64,000 nt of DNA from Cylindrospermopsis curvispora GIHE-G1 (GCF_014489415.1 NZ_CP060822.1:3767501-3831500), one strand, 5' to 3'. Shown: positions 48,484 to 57,616, counted from the stretch's first letter. Notes: generated from the sequence alone by a model not told the origin. Numbers and translations are program-made.

Positions 48484-49026
48484 GTGATTTCAACTGATAT
48501 GCTTTTGAAACCAACAGGTAGCCAGCGTGTCCTAAGTAGAGCTGTTAAATGGCTAAACAACAATTTTAGACTCAGGTCAATGCTTACTAAAGTGCAGCAA
48601 GACCGAATAACAGTAAAAAGCGACTTAAAACTACAGAATCAAGTCCAGGAGTGGTTTGAGGCCTTTTGTTTACAATATCTTCTTCAAGAAGGCTGGTCAG
48701 AAAGCCAGATATACCGCATGAACCTGGCATTAGCAGAGGGTTTCACCAACGCAGTGCGTCATGCTCATCGGACTTTGCCACCAGAAACAAATATAGAAAT
48801 TGAATTGGGTTTATGGGTAGATAGATTAGAAATCCGGATTTGGGACTACGGTCAACCCTTTAATCCTGACCAGATACCAGAACCTAAACCCGGTACTCTA
48901 CAAGATCATGGTTATGGGTGGTTTTTAATTCGTCGTCTGGCAGACCATGTGGTTTATGAACGTACAGATAATGAGAGAAACTGTTTGTTAATCGTAAAAA
49001 ACCGTTTTGAAGGCACAGTCGCTTAA
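48484..49026 (+). CDS. Anti-sigma-factor-type histidine kinase-like ATPase
   Basis: A GHKL ATPase domain resembling RsbW/SpoIIAB serine kinases. The 180-aa frame (GTG start at 48484; ATG options at 48499 and 48580) contains LNLALAEGFTNAVRHAH-like N-box residues (MNLALAEGFTNAVRHAHRTL), the WDYGQPFNP G1 motif and DHGYGWFLIRRLAD G2 motif. It is probably a switch that binds a sigma factor or an anti-anti-sigma partner; the partner is not in the window. It follows petD by about 95 bases on the same strand. Confidence 0.85.
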   Translation: MISTDMLLKPTGSQRVLSRAVKWLNNNFRLRSMLTKVQQDRITVKSDLKLQNQVQEWFEAFCLQYLLQEGWSESQIYRMNLALAEGFTNAVRHAHRTLPPETNIEIELGLWVDRLEIRIWDYGQPFNPDQIPEPKPGTLQDHGYGWFLIRRLADHVVYERTDNERNCLLIVKNRFEGTVA

Positions 49027-49050
49027 ACTAGTATACCTAATCTATAGCTT

Positions 49051-49674
49051 TCAAACACCCTTTAACTCTTGATACATTTGCTGCAAATCAAAAATAGTAA
49101 ACAAGCTATCAAAATGCAAGTTAAATGATTGATACAATTCTCTTCCTCCTTGGAGTCTGTCTACGAGAGAGATTACCCGGTCAACCTTATAACCAGCTGC
49201 TGTGAGGCGTTCTACTGCTTGAAGAGCAGATTTCCCAGTGGTAACCACATCTTCCAAAACCACCACCTTAGCTGCTGGCGGTAAATTTGGACCCTCAATA
49301 TAAGCCATTGTACCATGTCCCTTAGCTTCCTTACGAATAATTAGGGCGGGTATGGGTCTACTTTCATAAACAGAGACTACACTAACCGAAGACACAATGG
49401 GATCAGCGCCCAGTGTTAAACCAGCGACAGCTTGAGTATCCACTGGTAAAATATTAAGTATTAATCTACCTATAGCTAGGGCACCTTGGGGATGAAGAGT
49501 GACTTGTTTGCCATTGATATAGTAGGAACTGCGCCTTCCAGAGGAGAGAACAAAATCACCTTCCTGATAAGCAAGCTGACAGAATAAATCTAGTAACTTC
49601 CGACGTAGGAGGGTCAAATCACTTGTAGTTGACCAAATTGTGGAATCATGAGATGTTTCGTTAGAATGGGACAT
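49051..49674 (-). CDS. pyrE: Orotate phosphoribosyltransferase
   Basis: Adds the ribose-phosphate to orotate in UMP synthesis. The ATG at 49674 gives 207 aa (a GTG lies two codons upstream). The core shows FVLSSGRRSSYYINGKQVTLHPQG, GLTLGADPI, the IRKEAKGHG lysine and the PRPP-binding VVVLEDVVTTGKSAL. It is last in a minus-strand row of four genes with short gaps. Confidence 0.95.
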   Translation of the reverse strand: MSHSNETSHDSTIWSTTSDLTLLRRKLLDLFCQLAYQEGDFVLSSGRRSSYYINGKQVTLHPQGALAIGRLILNILPVDTQAVAGLTLGADPIVSSVSVVSVYESRPIPALIIRKEAKGHGTMAYIEGPNLPPAAKVVVLEDVVTTGKSALQAVERLTAAGYKVDRVISLVDRLQGGRELYQSFNLHFDSLFTIFDLQQMYQELKGV

Positions 49675-49701
49675 TATCACTTATTAACTGTTAATGGATG
49701 T

Positions 49702-50205
49702 CTATGATTGGTTTTGCCCAATCCTTAAACCCATAATAATTAAATCCCGTTCCACACCTGCCAAATCAGCAACCTTGGGTAAGAGTCCCCAATGTTGAAA
49801 GCCAAATTGAGCAAATAGTTGTAAGCTGGGTTGATTATGGGCGAAAATAAAGCTAAGGAGAGTTTTTATTCCCAAATTGGGACTTTCATGGATCGCTTTT
49901 ACAAGTAAAGTTTTGCCCAAACCACGTCTGTGAAAGCTGGGAGAAACATAAATGCTGATTTCAGCCGTAGCATGGTAAGCAGGTCTACCGTAAAAGGATT
50001 GAAAACTTAGCCAACCAGCAATATTGTAATTTATTTCCACTACCCACAGAGGACGTTGTGAGGGTACTCTTTCCTGGAACCATGTCATCCGACTTTCCAA
50101 GGTTACAGGTTCCAGATCTGCAGTGGCCATACGAGTGGGAACAGCTGCATTATAAATGGCGACAATTGCTGGCAAATCTAACTCCGTGGCATTGCGGATA
50201 ATCAT
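49702..50205 (-). CDS. GNAT N-acetyltransferase (phosphinothricin-acetyltransferase-like)
   Basis: A 167-aa acetyltransferase of the Pat/Bar-like subgroup. It begins IIRNATELDLPAIVAIYNAAV, has the WLSFQSFYGRPAYHATAEISIYVSPSFHRRGLGKTLL acetyl-CoA motif, and ends FGFQHWGLLPKVADLAGVERDLIIMGLRI. Natural substrates of such enzymes are usually amino compounds; none can be named. It lies between the DUF4335 gene (12 bases) and pyrE (27 bases). Confidence 0.9.
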   Translation of the reverse strand: MIIRNATELDLPAIVAIYNAAVPTRMATADLEPVTLESRMTWFQERVPSQRPLWVVEINYNIAGWLSFQSFYGRPAYHATAEISIYVSPSFHRRGLGKTLLVKAIHESPNLGIKTLLSFIFAHNQPSLQLFAQFGFQHWGLLPKVADLAGVERDLIIMGLRIGQNQS

Positions 50206-50217
50206 CTCAATTTAGTC

Positions 50218-51585
50218 CTATCTATATCCTTCCCACGGAGAAACTTCTAGAACACCATTGGGTCTGAAAACCACTCGAAAATGAGCCAGAGGTTCCCGGT
50301 TTTTAGGGGCGGCTAAATTTGAACCGTAGAGGCTTTTAAATATTTCTGGTAGGGGAGTTTCTGTATAATAGTCAAAGGCAACTTGGTTTAATGGTTCGTA
50401 ATCGGCAATTACACCGTTTTTGTTGATGGCTACTCGATATCTCAGTTCTCTTGGAAAGGAAGGTTTAATACTCCAGTTCTGGCGAATCGTCTGATATAGG
50501 GTTTGATTTAACTCCCTTATGGAACTAGGATCAGTAATTTTATCACCTATAACATCTGGGGTACGACTATACCCAATCCATGGACTAACTTGTAACTGGG
50601 CCCTATTTGTAAACACGACCCTAAATTGAGCTATGGGCTCTTTATTACTAGTACCACTGACGGGATTGTATAACAACCTAGGTAGGGGGGTTTTCTCTAT
50701 TTGATCACTAGAACCTTGATTAAGTGACTTATATCCTATGATGCGCCCATCTGCTGCTACACCTATACGATAAACCAAATTTTCTCCTATTTGTCCCCGA
50801 TTTTGCCATTCTGAATTGATTTGATTATAAACTTGCCGGTTTAAAGACTTCAACTGGGAGGGGTCAGTAATTTCCGGCACAGTATTGAGTAGTGCTTCTA
50901 AATCTTGAATATTAGATGCTACTGTGGAATCAGATGTGGGTGATGTTGTGGAAGCAGGTGATGATTCTGGTACTCCTGAGCTAGTTTGTGTATTCTGTGT
51001 AGTTGGATTCCACTGAGGTGGAGGAATTAATCCGAGGGATAAGGCTGCTATAGCTAAACTTGATACTCCTACAGTAGCTGGTACTGCTTGTCTCAATGCC
51101 ATCTGACCAGACATACCATAACTTCTGCTAACCGGTTGTAATTCCAAGATCAGTTCTGGCAATGTTTGGCTATCAGCAAAAAATTGGTCAACCGCCTCCA
51201 CTAAATCAAATAGCCCCACCGTATTCATGTCTATTCTCAGGGGGTTCTCTCGGGTGTCCGTAGAATCTGAATATATAATTAGTTGGTGTCTGTCACTATT
51301 AATTCTTTCTACTTCTACTAACTCTGACCCCTTGCTGTGCGCCTGGGGATTGGGTACGTTACTTAAAAATTCCTGTGCATAGCCACTCACAGCCCTAACC
51401 AAACTCTCGAAGAATTCTCTGCCCCCACTTATGGGTTGATTATAGCCTGACAAGTAGCATTCAGCATTAATGAGTATGGACATCTCCGGACGGGTCTGAG
51501 ACACAAGGGTTGCTGAAGGAGCAGTACTAAATCCTTCCAAAAGGATTGTGCAGTTAGGTAAACTATATTTACGTTGAATGTTCAT
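50218..51585 (-). CDS. DUF4335-type protein
   Basis: A 455-aa cyanobacterial protein of unknown role. The N-terminal domain (RKYSLPNCTILLEGFS, RPEMSILINAECYLSG; about 1-150) and the partner gene upstream match the DUF4335/DUF3038 pair as I remember it. A hydrophobic stretch near residue 175-190 is followed by a Thr/Ser/Pro-rich linker (190-230). The C-terminal half contains two copies of a module ending AxFRVVF...LxVSPWxGY(S/R), one near 320-340 and one at the very end. Its start codon overlaps the stop of the DUF3038 gene by one base. Confidence 0.8.
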   Translation of the reverse strand: MNIQRKYSLPNCTILLEGFSTAPSATLVSQTRPEMSILINAECYLSGYNQPISGGREFFESLVRAVSGYAQEFLSNVPNPQAHSKGSELVEVERINSDRHQLIIYSDSTDTRENPLRIDMNTVGLFDLVEAVDQFFADSQTLPELILELQPVSRSYGMSGQMALRQAVPATVGVSSLAIAALSLGLIPPPQWNPTTQNTQTSSGVPESSPASTTSPTSDSTVASNIQDLEALLNTVPEITDPSQLKSLNRQVYNQINSEWQNRGQIGENLVYRIGVAADGRIIGYKSLNQGSSDQIEKTPLPRLLYNPVSGTSNKEPIAQFRVVFTNRAQLQVSPWIGYSRTPDVIGDKITDPSSIRELNQTLYQTIRQNWSIKPSFPRELRYRVAINKNGVIADYEPLNQVAFDYYTETPLPEIFKSLYGSNLAAPKNREPLAHFRVVFRPNGVLEVSPWEGYR

Positions 51586-52214
51586 TATACCTCACCATCA
51601 AAAAGAGAAATCCAAAAGCGCTGCATACCCGCCGTACCAGTGCAAAATAGTAGTTTGGCTAATAAATCTATGGCAAGTTGATCTAACTTTTCATCCCCAT
51701 TGGAATTGGGTGCAAGTAGGACAGAACGTCTGGGATTCATCCGACTTTTAAAATGGGTTCTAAATCTTTCTAAATAATTAGCTAGACGCAAATTATGGGA
51801 CAGGGGAATTTGTTTTTCAGATAGTTGTTGATATATCATTAGCAGCTGACGAATCACCACGGTCAATCTTTTGGCAATATGAGAGGTAATAATCACTAGA
51901 CATTTAGCCTCTATGGTGGTTAGGGGACGGCGGCTGTGAGCCTTGCGCAATGGGTTAGCAGCACGCATTCGCCATAAATTAACCCGATTCCTGATCACTT
52001 GATTGAGTTCCAGTTCCTGGGCAAAGGTGAGTATGGCCTCTGAGCCACCTAATTCAATGGACTCAATTGCCAGTAGGATTAGGTCAATGTCTATGGCAGT
52101 TCTCCGGGGACAGGCCCTAGTTGCGATCGCCGGATCTGGTAGTGTTTCCAAAATCATTGGGATAGAACTATCAGTGGGAGGCTCAAATGTAGTTGTGCTT
52201 GCATAGGAGTTCAT
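51585..52214 (-). CDS. DUF3038-type protein
   Basis: A 209-aa helical protein. The conserved portion is IDIDLILLAIESIELGGSEAILTFAQELEL, followed by VNLWRMRAANPLRK. It overlaps DUF4335 by one base, so the two are coupled. The role is unknown. A ribosome site AGGA lies 10-13 bases ahead of the ATG. Confidence 0.8.
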   Translation of the reverse strand: MNSYASTTTFEPPTDSSIPMILETLPDPAIATRACPRRTAIDIDLILLAIESIELGGSEAILTFAQELELNQVIRNRVNLWRMRAANPLRKAHSRRPLTTIEAKCLVIITSHIAKRLTVVIRQLLMIYQQLSEKQIPLSHNLRLANYLERFRTHFKSRMNPRRSVLLAPNSNGDEKLDQLAIDLLAKLLFCTGTAGMQRFWISLFDGEV

Positions 52215-52336
52215 GCTCTAAGATATCCTGTAATATACGAGTAAGAAATTTAGTATGGCAAGTTTGTGATCTTTGATTGCATTTTAGTTTCCACCATTCT
52301 ACCATATTTTGTATTAACAGTGAACACCAGACTAGT

Positions 52337-52855
52337 ATGAACTTAAAATCCCTCATTCGTGACATACCTGATTTTCCTAAGCCTGGAATTTTATTTAGGG
52401 ATATTACTACTTTACTTTGTGATCCTCAAGGTTTGCGCTACACTATTGATATTTTGGCAGAAAAATGTGGAAATTTGGAAATGCAGGTAGATTGTGTGGT
52501 GGGTATGGAGTCAAGAGGTTTTATTTTCGGTGCACCTCTGGCTTATAGGTTAGGATCTGGTTTTGTCCCTGTGCGGAAAAAGGGAAAGTTACCAGCAGCA
52601 GTTCACAGAATTGATTATCAGTTAGAATATGGTACAGACAGTCTAGAAGTACATCAGGATGCTTTGACTCCTGGCAGTAGGGTTCTAATTGTAGATGATT
52701 TGATTGCTACCGGTGGTACTGCTAGTGCTACAGCTAAGTTACTAGAAAAAATCGGTTGTGAATTGGTGGGGTTTGGTTTTATTGTTGAACTTAAAGATTT
52801 GCAAGGACGCAAACATTTACCTGATGTGCCAATTATATCTTTGGTAGAATATTAA
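52337..52855 (+). CDS. apt: Adenine phosphoribosyltransferase
   Basis: Salvages adenine to AMP. The ATG at 52337 ([18 protein letters not shown]) gives 172 aa, the family length; the frame is open 20 codons further up. Motifs are [35 protein letters not shown] and the PRPP site [14 protein letters not shown]. The Opp-type permease gene follows 26 bases later. Confidence 0.95.
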   Translation: MNLKSLIRDIPDFPKPGILFRDITTLLCDPQGLRYTIDILAEKCGNLEMQVDCVVGMESRGFIFGAPLAYRLGSGFVPVRKKGKLPAAVHRIDYQLEYGTDSLEVHQDALTPGSRVLIVDDLIATGGTASATAKLLEKIGCELVGFGFIVELKDLQGRKHLPDVPIISLVEY

Positions 52856-52881
52856 TAGGTTATGAAAAATCAAGATTACCC

Positions 52882-53937
52882 ATGAGAGATATCAAGACGA
52901 AGATCAAAATTCCCTGGGTTAGGAGTCGGGATTGGTTAATTAAACTGGTTACTGATGAAACCTGTATTTATGTTATCAAGCGGTTATTACAGGCTTTGTT
53001 AACTGTTTTTCTGGCCTCCGCACTGTCGTTTTTTGTCATGAAGTTCTCTCCAGGTGACTATATAGATACACTTAGGCAAAACCCCAAGATTTCCCCGGAA
53101 AGGATTGAGGAAATTAGGCGGCAATTTGGATTGGATAGAACCTGGTGGGAACAGTTTTTACTGTGGATCAAGCAAATCATCACTAAAGGTGATTTTGGCA
53201 CCAGTTTTGTTTACCAACGTCCTGTGGCTTCCCTTATATGGGAAAGGATACCGAATACCTTGTTGTTGGCAGTTGCATCCTTGATTGTTACCTGGGCGGT
53301 AGCTATTCCTCTGGGTGTTATTGCTGCTGTTCAACAAAATCGGGCCACGGATAAGGTTCTTCAAGTGTTGAGTTATGCTGGTCAAGGTTTTCCCAGTTTT
53401 ATTACAGCTTTGTTTCTGCTGTTTGTAGCTCAAATTACTACCCCTTTATTTCCGGTAGGTAATATTACCAGTCTTAACCATGCTGAATTGACATGGTTTG
53501 GTAAAATATTAGATGTTAGTTGGCATATCCTATTGCCTTTGATTGCACTAAGTATTACCAGTTTTGCTGGCTTACAAAGGATTATGCGTGGTCAACTACT
53601 AGATACTCTGCGCCAAGACTACATTCAAACTGCTCGGGCAAAAGGGCTGCCAGAAAACCGAGTTATTTATGTTCATGCTTTGAGAAATGCTATTAATCCT
53701 TTAATCACTTTGCTGGGATTCGAACTAGCCAGTCTACTAAGTGGTGCTTTTATTACAGAAAACTTTTTTAACTGGCCTGGTTTAGGCAAGTTGACTTTAC
53801 AAGCTGTTTTGGCAAAAGATCAATACTTAGTAATGGCTAGTTTAGTGATGAGTGCCGTATTATTAATTTTTGGGAATTTAATTGCTGACCTAATGTTAAA
53901 AGCGGCTGATCCTAGAATCAGGTTAGAGGACTTATAG
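52882..53937 (+). CDS. ABC transporter permease, DppB/OppB family
   Basis: A 351-aa inner-membrane subunit of a peptide/nickel-type ABC importer. It has six transmembrane helices. The N-terminal periplasmic segment reads GDYIDTLRQNP and RRQFGLDRTWWEQFLLWIKQI. The EAA-type loop for ATPase contact is in DYIQTARAKGLPENRVIYVHALRNAINPLIT. No ATPase, second permease or binding-protein gene is nearby. It is co-oriented with apt. Confidence 0.92.
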   Translation: MRDIKTKIKIPWVRSRDWLIKLVTDETCIYVIKRLLQALLTVFLASALSFFVMKFSPGDYIDTLRQNPKISPERIEEIRRQFGLDRTWWEQFLLWIKQIITKGDFGTSFVYQRPVASLIWERIPNTLLLAVASLIVTWAVAIPLGVIAAVQQNRATDKVLQVLSYAGQGFPSFITALFLLFVAQITTPLFPVGNITSLNHAELTWFGKILDVSWHILLPLIALSITSFAGLQRIMRGQLLDTLRQDYIQTARAKGLPENRVIYVHALRNAINPLITLLGFELASLLSGAFITENFFNWPGLGKLTLQAVLAKDQYLVMASLVMSAVLLIFGNLIADLMLKAADPRIRLEDL

Positions 53938-54064
53938 CCTTGGCTACATAAACTAGCGCTGCTGAATTAAGACCTTCAACAACGCTTCCTGTGAGTTATA
54001 GGAGCAAATACAAAGTTCTCTAACCCTAATTAGAATTAGTGGTCAATAATTGCTCGGATAAAAT

Positions 54065-54409
<345 letters not shown>

Positions 54410-54516
54410 TTAGTTCCTGAATTCTCAGATGTTTATATATCTAACCAGATTTTTTGTCGGTAATGTTAACCTAATTCATTTAACACTGATGAGAAATGGA
54501 TCTTATGTATTTTATA

Positions 54517-56982
54517 TCACCTTTTTTGATTTTCTTGCAACAGGGACTGCCAATCGGAAATAGCTTGTTCCGTCCACAACCAATTCCGGGTCAACCTCGC
54601 CACTGTAAATTGCTCAGGTTCCTTCTCAATTATCATTTGACGCAGTTTTATTGCTTCGTCAATATATCTTTGCCTTCTATTGGGAGATTGACCACTTGCG
54701 GACTTATATAAACCCAAAGCCAATCCCCCATAAGCAGTTAATGACTCTAGGGAGACCTTTTCACCAGTATAACCTGATCCTACAGTAACTAAGCCACCAC
54801 TATTAGATTTTAAAGAAAGATTGAGTGCCCTAAACCAGACATCATTAGCATTATTTAACTTTCCCTCAGCATAATAAGCAAATCCTAGGGCATTATTATA
54901 CATAACAGAACTGGGTTGACTCTTTACTGCAACTTCCCAGTAACGCCGGGCATCATCAATGCTATACTTCTTATCTCGGATTTGAGCGGACTGCCAAGCC
55001 AATCTTCCAAGGAAAAAATTAAGACTGGGGTCTTTCCAATGCTTGGAAGGAACTGAGGAAAGAGCAGTATCTGCAAATTTAAAAGCACCTCGGTTTAATA
55101 GCTCTTCCACAGCAACGAGACCCTTATCTAAATTGCCCTGGCTCAATTGGGTTATTGCTTGGCTAGAAACAATTTCGGTTTTAGCTGTTTGTAGGTTAAC
55201 TGCTTCTAGTGTTTCCTGAGAGGAGGCAATATTAGGTATATCGGGAACCCACGGACGACGATTCGACCACCAAATCAGGGCAATAATCCCCACAGCCAAG
55301 GTACTGGCCGCCAAAACTCCCAAAATTACTTTGGGCTTAGGGTAAATGGCAACTTTAGTTATTGGTAGTAATGGTACATGTGGAGAAACCCTTGTCCTAA
55401 GTTCTCTATAAAGCTGGCTCGATGATTTGGGCGTGCTTGAATCACTCCCACCACTTAATTCCCTTTCTTCTCTGGTACTTTCCTGTGCCTTGATTGGTAT
55501 TTCTAGTTGGGTGATGGACATTTGTTCACCAGCAACCGGTTTATTATTAATTGTGCGAAACAACTCAGTTACGATCGCCGCATCTTGGTCATTATCTTCC
55601 CCGTCGTGGTTCACTTGATCTAAATCCCAGTGATTATCCTCTAGCCAGTCTAAATCTGATGATTCTTTTATTAAGCCATAGTCCATGATTTCTTCTGGAC
55701 TTAAAGTAGCTTCTAAATCATCTATTTTCTGTTTAGATAATTCACCTTCCAAGTCGGTCATCAGTGATTGATAATCTCCAAGAACCTCTAAACTGCCAGA
55801 AAAACCTGATTGAGGTCTGAGAAAACCCTTAAATTCCCTGTGTAAATACAACGTAGGCAAAGCCCAGTACACCTGATGGGAACCATAGGCGGAAATTAAC
55901 CCCTGGCGCACCCGACTTACACATAAATCCAGAGGGTAGCCTTGACGAAGATTACGATAAAATAGTTGTGTTAATGTCAAAGCTACTTCGTCAGGAATGC
56001 GTTCAGACATAGCTAAAACACTACTAATACCTCTTTTAACTAGACTTTCCGTTAAGTTCTGCTCCCCCGTATCTCCTTCACTATTGGATTTAGCTCTATA
56101 GGATCCCAAACAGGAGTTAAACACGGCCATTTGAATGTTATTATTGACCAGTAACCCCGCTAAATCATCACCCGTTAGTGATTCCGTTAGTCCTGTTCGA
56201 CGACTCACTAGGTAAATCTCCCCTCCGCGAGAGCCTACATTACTATGGCCTGAATAATGTAGAACCTGGTATCTTCCCTGTTCTAGGGCCCGAGTTAATT
56301 CTTCCCTACCCGGTTGCTCTAAAACCGTTAGTTTAATTTCTGGCAGGTCTTGACTAATTTCCCCCTGAACCCAATTATTACGATCCAACTCCGATTTCAA
56401 ATTAAATGCCTCTTGTTTAAGTAAGTCAAGTCTAGCCTGATCCACAGGACAGGAAATTACCATTAACACTTTGATGAGATTCTCTTCTTGATGTTTAGGT
56501 AAGCGTGTGGGACTTGACACAGAAAGAACACCATTTTGATAGCGAGAGAAAGCAATATAGGGACCGGTAGCGACAGGACGGTCTCCCGCATGCATAACTT
56601 CCCAGGGTAATCGTGCCAATTTGTTGTCTTTTAGTCCTAAGCGCAATCGCAACAACTGCTGTTGATTTTGGGCAACGCCCTGAGCTGTAATCCAACTATC
56701 TCTGAGGGTACCTTGAAACAGTGCATTATATAATTTTTGACCTAGTGCCACAAGGTTTACAGAGTTTCTGGCAGTGCCCGCACCAGACTGGGTCGAACCC
56801 TCCCCCTGTAGGACTAATTTTAAGGGGTCATTCATTAAATGTCCCGCAGCTGCTAACCATTCAGCTACGGGCCAAGTCACCAGTTCTTCTGCTAAGGGCA
56901 CCCCAGGTGCGACTTGTTCCGTCCGCACCAAGTAGTCACTTTGCCCTACTGGGGTTACGGAAATATGAAATTCCTGGGTCAC
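54517..56982 (-). CDS. hetF: CHAT-domain protease-like protein, HetF type
   Basis: An 821-aa protein: N-terminal region plus CHAT (caspase-like) domain to about residue 380, with the His/Cys dyad at His246 (LHYSGHSNVGS) and Cys291 (FNSCLGS). An acidic linker is followed by one transmembrane helix near 551-573, then tetratricopeptide-like repeats in the C-terminal 200 residues. In Anabaena, HetF is needed for heterocyst formation and controls HetR levels. The call rests on the domain order, length and the nsiR1-type array upstream, its known neighbour. It could still be a different CHAT-TPR protein. Confidence 0.8.
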   Translation of the reverse strand: MTQEFHISVTPVGQSDYLVRTEQVAPGVPLAEELVTWPVAEWLAAAGHLMNDPLKLVLQGEGSTQSGAGTARNSVNLVALGQKLYNALFQGTLRDSWITAQGVAQNQQQLLRLRLGLKDNKLARLPWEVMHAGDRPVATGPYIAFSRYQNGVLSVSSPTRLPKHQEENLIKVLMVISCPVDQARLDLLKQEAFNLKSELDRNNWVQGEISQDLPEIKLTVLEQPGREELTRALEQGRYQVLHYSGHSNVGSRGGEIYLVSRRTGLTESLTGDDLAGLLVNNNIQMAVFNSCLGSYRAKSNSEGDTGEQNLTESLVKRGISSVLAMSERIPDEVALTLTQLFYRNLRQGYPLDLCVSRVRQGLISAYGSHQVYWALPTLYLHREFKGFLRPQSGFSGSLEVLGDYQSLMTDLEGELSKQKIDDLEATLSPEEIMDYGLIKESSDLDWLEDNHWDLDQVNHDGEDNDQDAAIVTELFRTINNKPVAGEQMSITQLEIPIKAQESTREERELSGGSDSSTPKSSSQLYRELRTRVSPHVPLLPITKVAIYPKPKVILGVLAASTLAVGIIALIWWSNRRPWVPDIPNIASSQETLEAVNLQTAKTEIVSSQAITQLSQGNLDKGLVAVEELLNRGAFKFADTALSSVPSKHWKDPSLNFFLGRLAWQSAQIRDKKYSIDDARRYWEVAVKSQPSSVMYNNALGFAYYAEGKLNNANDVWFRALNLSLKSNSGGLVTVGSGYTGEKVSLESLTAYGGLALGLYKSASGQSPNRRQRYIDEAIKLRQMIIEKEPEQFTVARLTRNWLWTEQAISDWQSLLQENQKR

Positions 56983-57145
56983 AACCTTTCCTGTTTGCCT
57001 CCTAAAACTTGCTTCTTACCTAAAAATAAAAAGTTCCTAGTCTCCTTTTGTACTATATTAATATTTTGCTAATACTTTGGAAGTATTTTTTTGGCAAATG
57101 TTCCCATTCGACCATCATTTTTTTCCTGGATGGTTTGGAACTTTA

Positions 57146-57151
57146 TCCGGA
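57146..57151 (+). promoter_or_regulatory. DIF-type TCCGGA element, copy 1
   Basis: TCCGGA begins exactly 35 bases before the conserved TGGTAGATG start of the first RNA unit. This sequence near -35 is the DIF motif reported for heterocyst-specific promoters in Anabaena. Confidence 0.75.
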
Positions 57152-57180
57152 TTCAACTAATTCACACTGGAACTCTTTAG

Positions 57181-57240
57181 TGGTAGATGCACCTTGATCT
57201 TCAACTCCCCTAGCTGGCTGCAGGCCTTTAGGGGTTTTTT
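57181..57240 (+). ncRNA. nsiR1: NsiR1-like small RNA, copy 1
   Basis: A unit of about 60 bases, on the strand opposite hetF. It opens with TGGTAGATGCACCTTGAT and ends in an intrinsic terminator: CCCCTA (57207-57212), TAGGGG (57229-57234), then six T. NsiR1 is a heterocyst-specific RNA from tandem repeats upstream of hetF in Anabaena; the identification rests on position, repeat structure and promoter element. The 5' end is inferred. Confidence 0.8.
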
Positions 57241-57318
57241 CTTGGCCCTAATCAATCTAGAGTTGGAAACTGGTTTAGCTAGCCAATTAAGAAAATTTCT
57301 CATGACCAATATATTTTT

Positions 57319-57324
57319 TCCGGA
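57319..57324 (+). promoter_or_regulatory. DIF-type TCCGGA element, copy 2
   Basis: TCCGGA begins 35 bases before the TGGTAGATG start of the second RNA unit, the same spacing as in copies 1 and 3, within otherwise dissimilar flanking sequence. Confidence 0.75.
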
Positions 57325-57353
57325 ACAGGGCATATTGCCAAGGAAGACCTAAA

Positions 57354-57413
57354 TGGTAGATGCACCCTGATAATTAATCTCCTCCAGTTGGTTAACGCCC
57401 CTGGAGGTTTTTT
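57354..57413 (+). ncRNA. nsiR1: NsiR1-like small RNA, copy 2
   Basis: Starts TGGTAGATGCACCCTGATAA and ends in a perfect 7-pair hairpin, CCTCCAG (57381-57387) with CTGGAGG (57401-57407), then six T. The stem sequence differs from copy 1 while the pairing is kept, which argues for selection on RNA structure. Confidence 0.8.
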
Positions 57414-57466
57414 ATTGGCTAGTTCCAGTTTTTATTGCTCATAAAATTAAACAAGCCCAAAATTCA

Positions 57467-57472
57467 TCCGGA
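57467..57472 (+). promoter_or_regulatory. DIF-type TCCGGA element, copy 3
   Basis: TCCGGA begins 35 bases before the TGGTAGATG start of the third RNA unit. Confidence 0.75.
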
Positions 57473-57501
57473 TTACCCTCTCCCACGACAGGATACTAAG
57501 G

Positions 57502-57564
57502 TGGTAGATGCACCCTGATAACTAATCCCCCCCTAGTCGGCTAAAACCACTGGGGGTTTTTTTT
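57502..57564 (+). ncRNA. nsiR1: NsiR1-like small RNA, copy 3
   Basis: Starts TGGTAGATGCACCCTGATAA like copy 2. It ends with a C-rich arm (57527-57533) pairing with the GGGGG at 57552-57556, followed by eight T. Unit starts are 173 and 148 bases apart across the array. Confidence 0.8.
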
Positions 57565-57604
57565 AGGCTTTTTACCCAGTCCAATTCTACCACTTTTGAT
57601 GAGT

Positions 57605-57616
57605 CCCTGATAACTA
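57605..57616 (+). repeat. Worn fragment of a fourth nsiR1-like unit
   Basis: CCCTGATAACTA here repeats 57513-57524 of copy 3 exactly, with a nearby GATG. There is no TCCGGA 35-50 bases upstream and no terminator behind it, so it looks non-functional. Confidence 0.45.
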
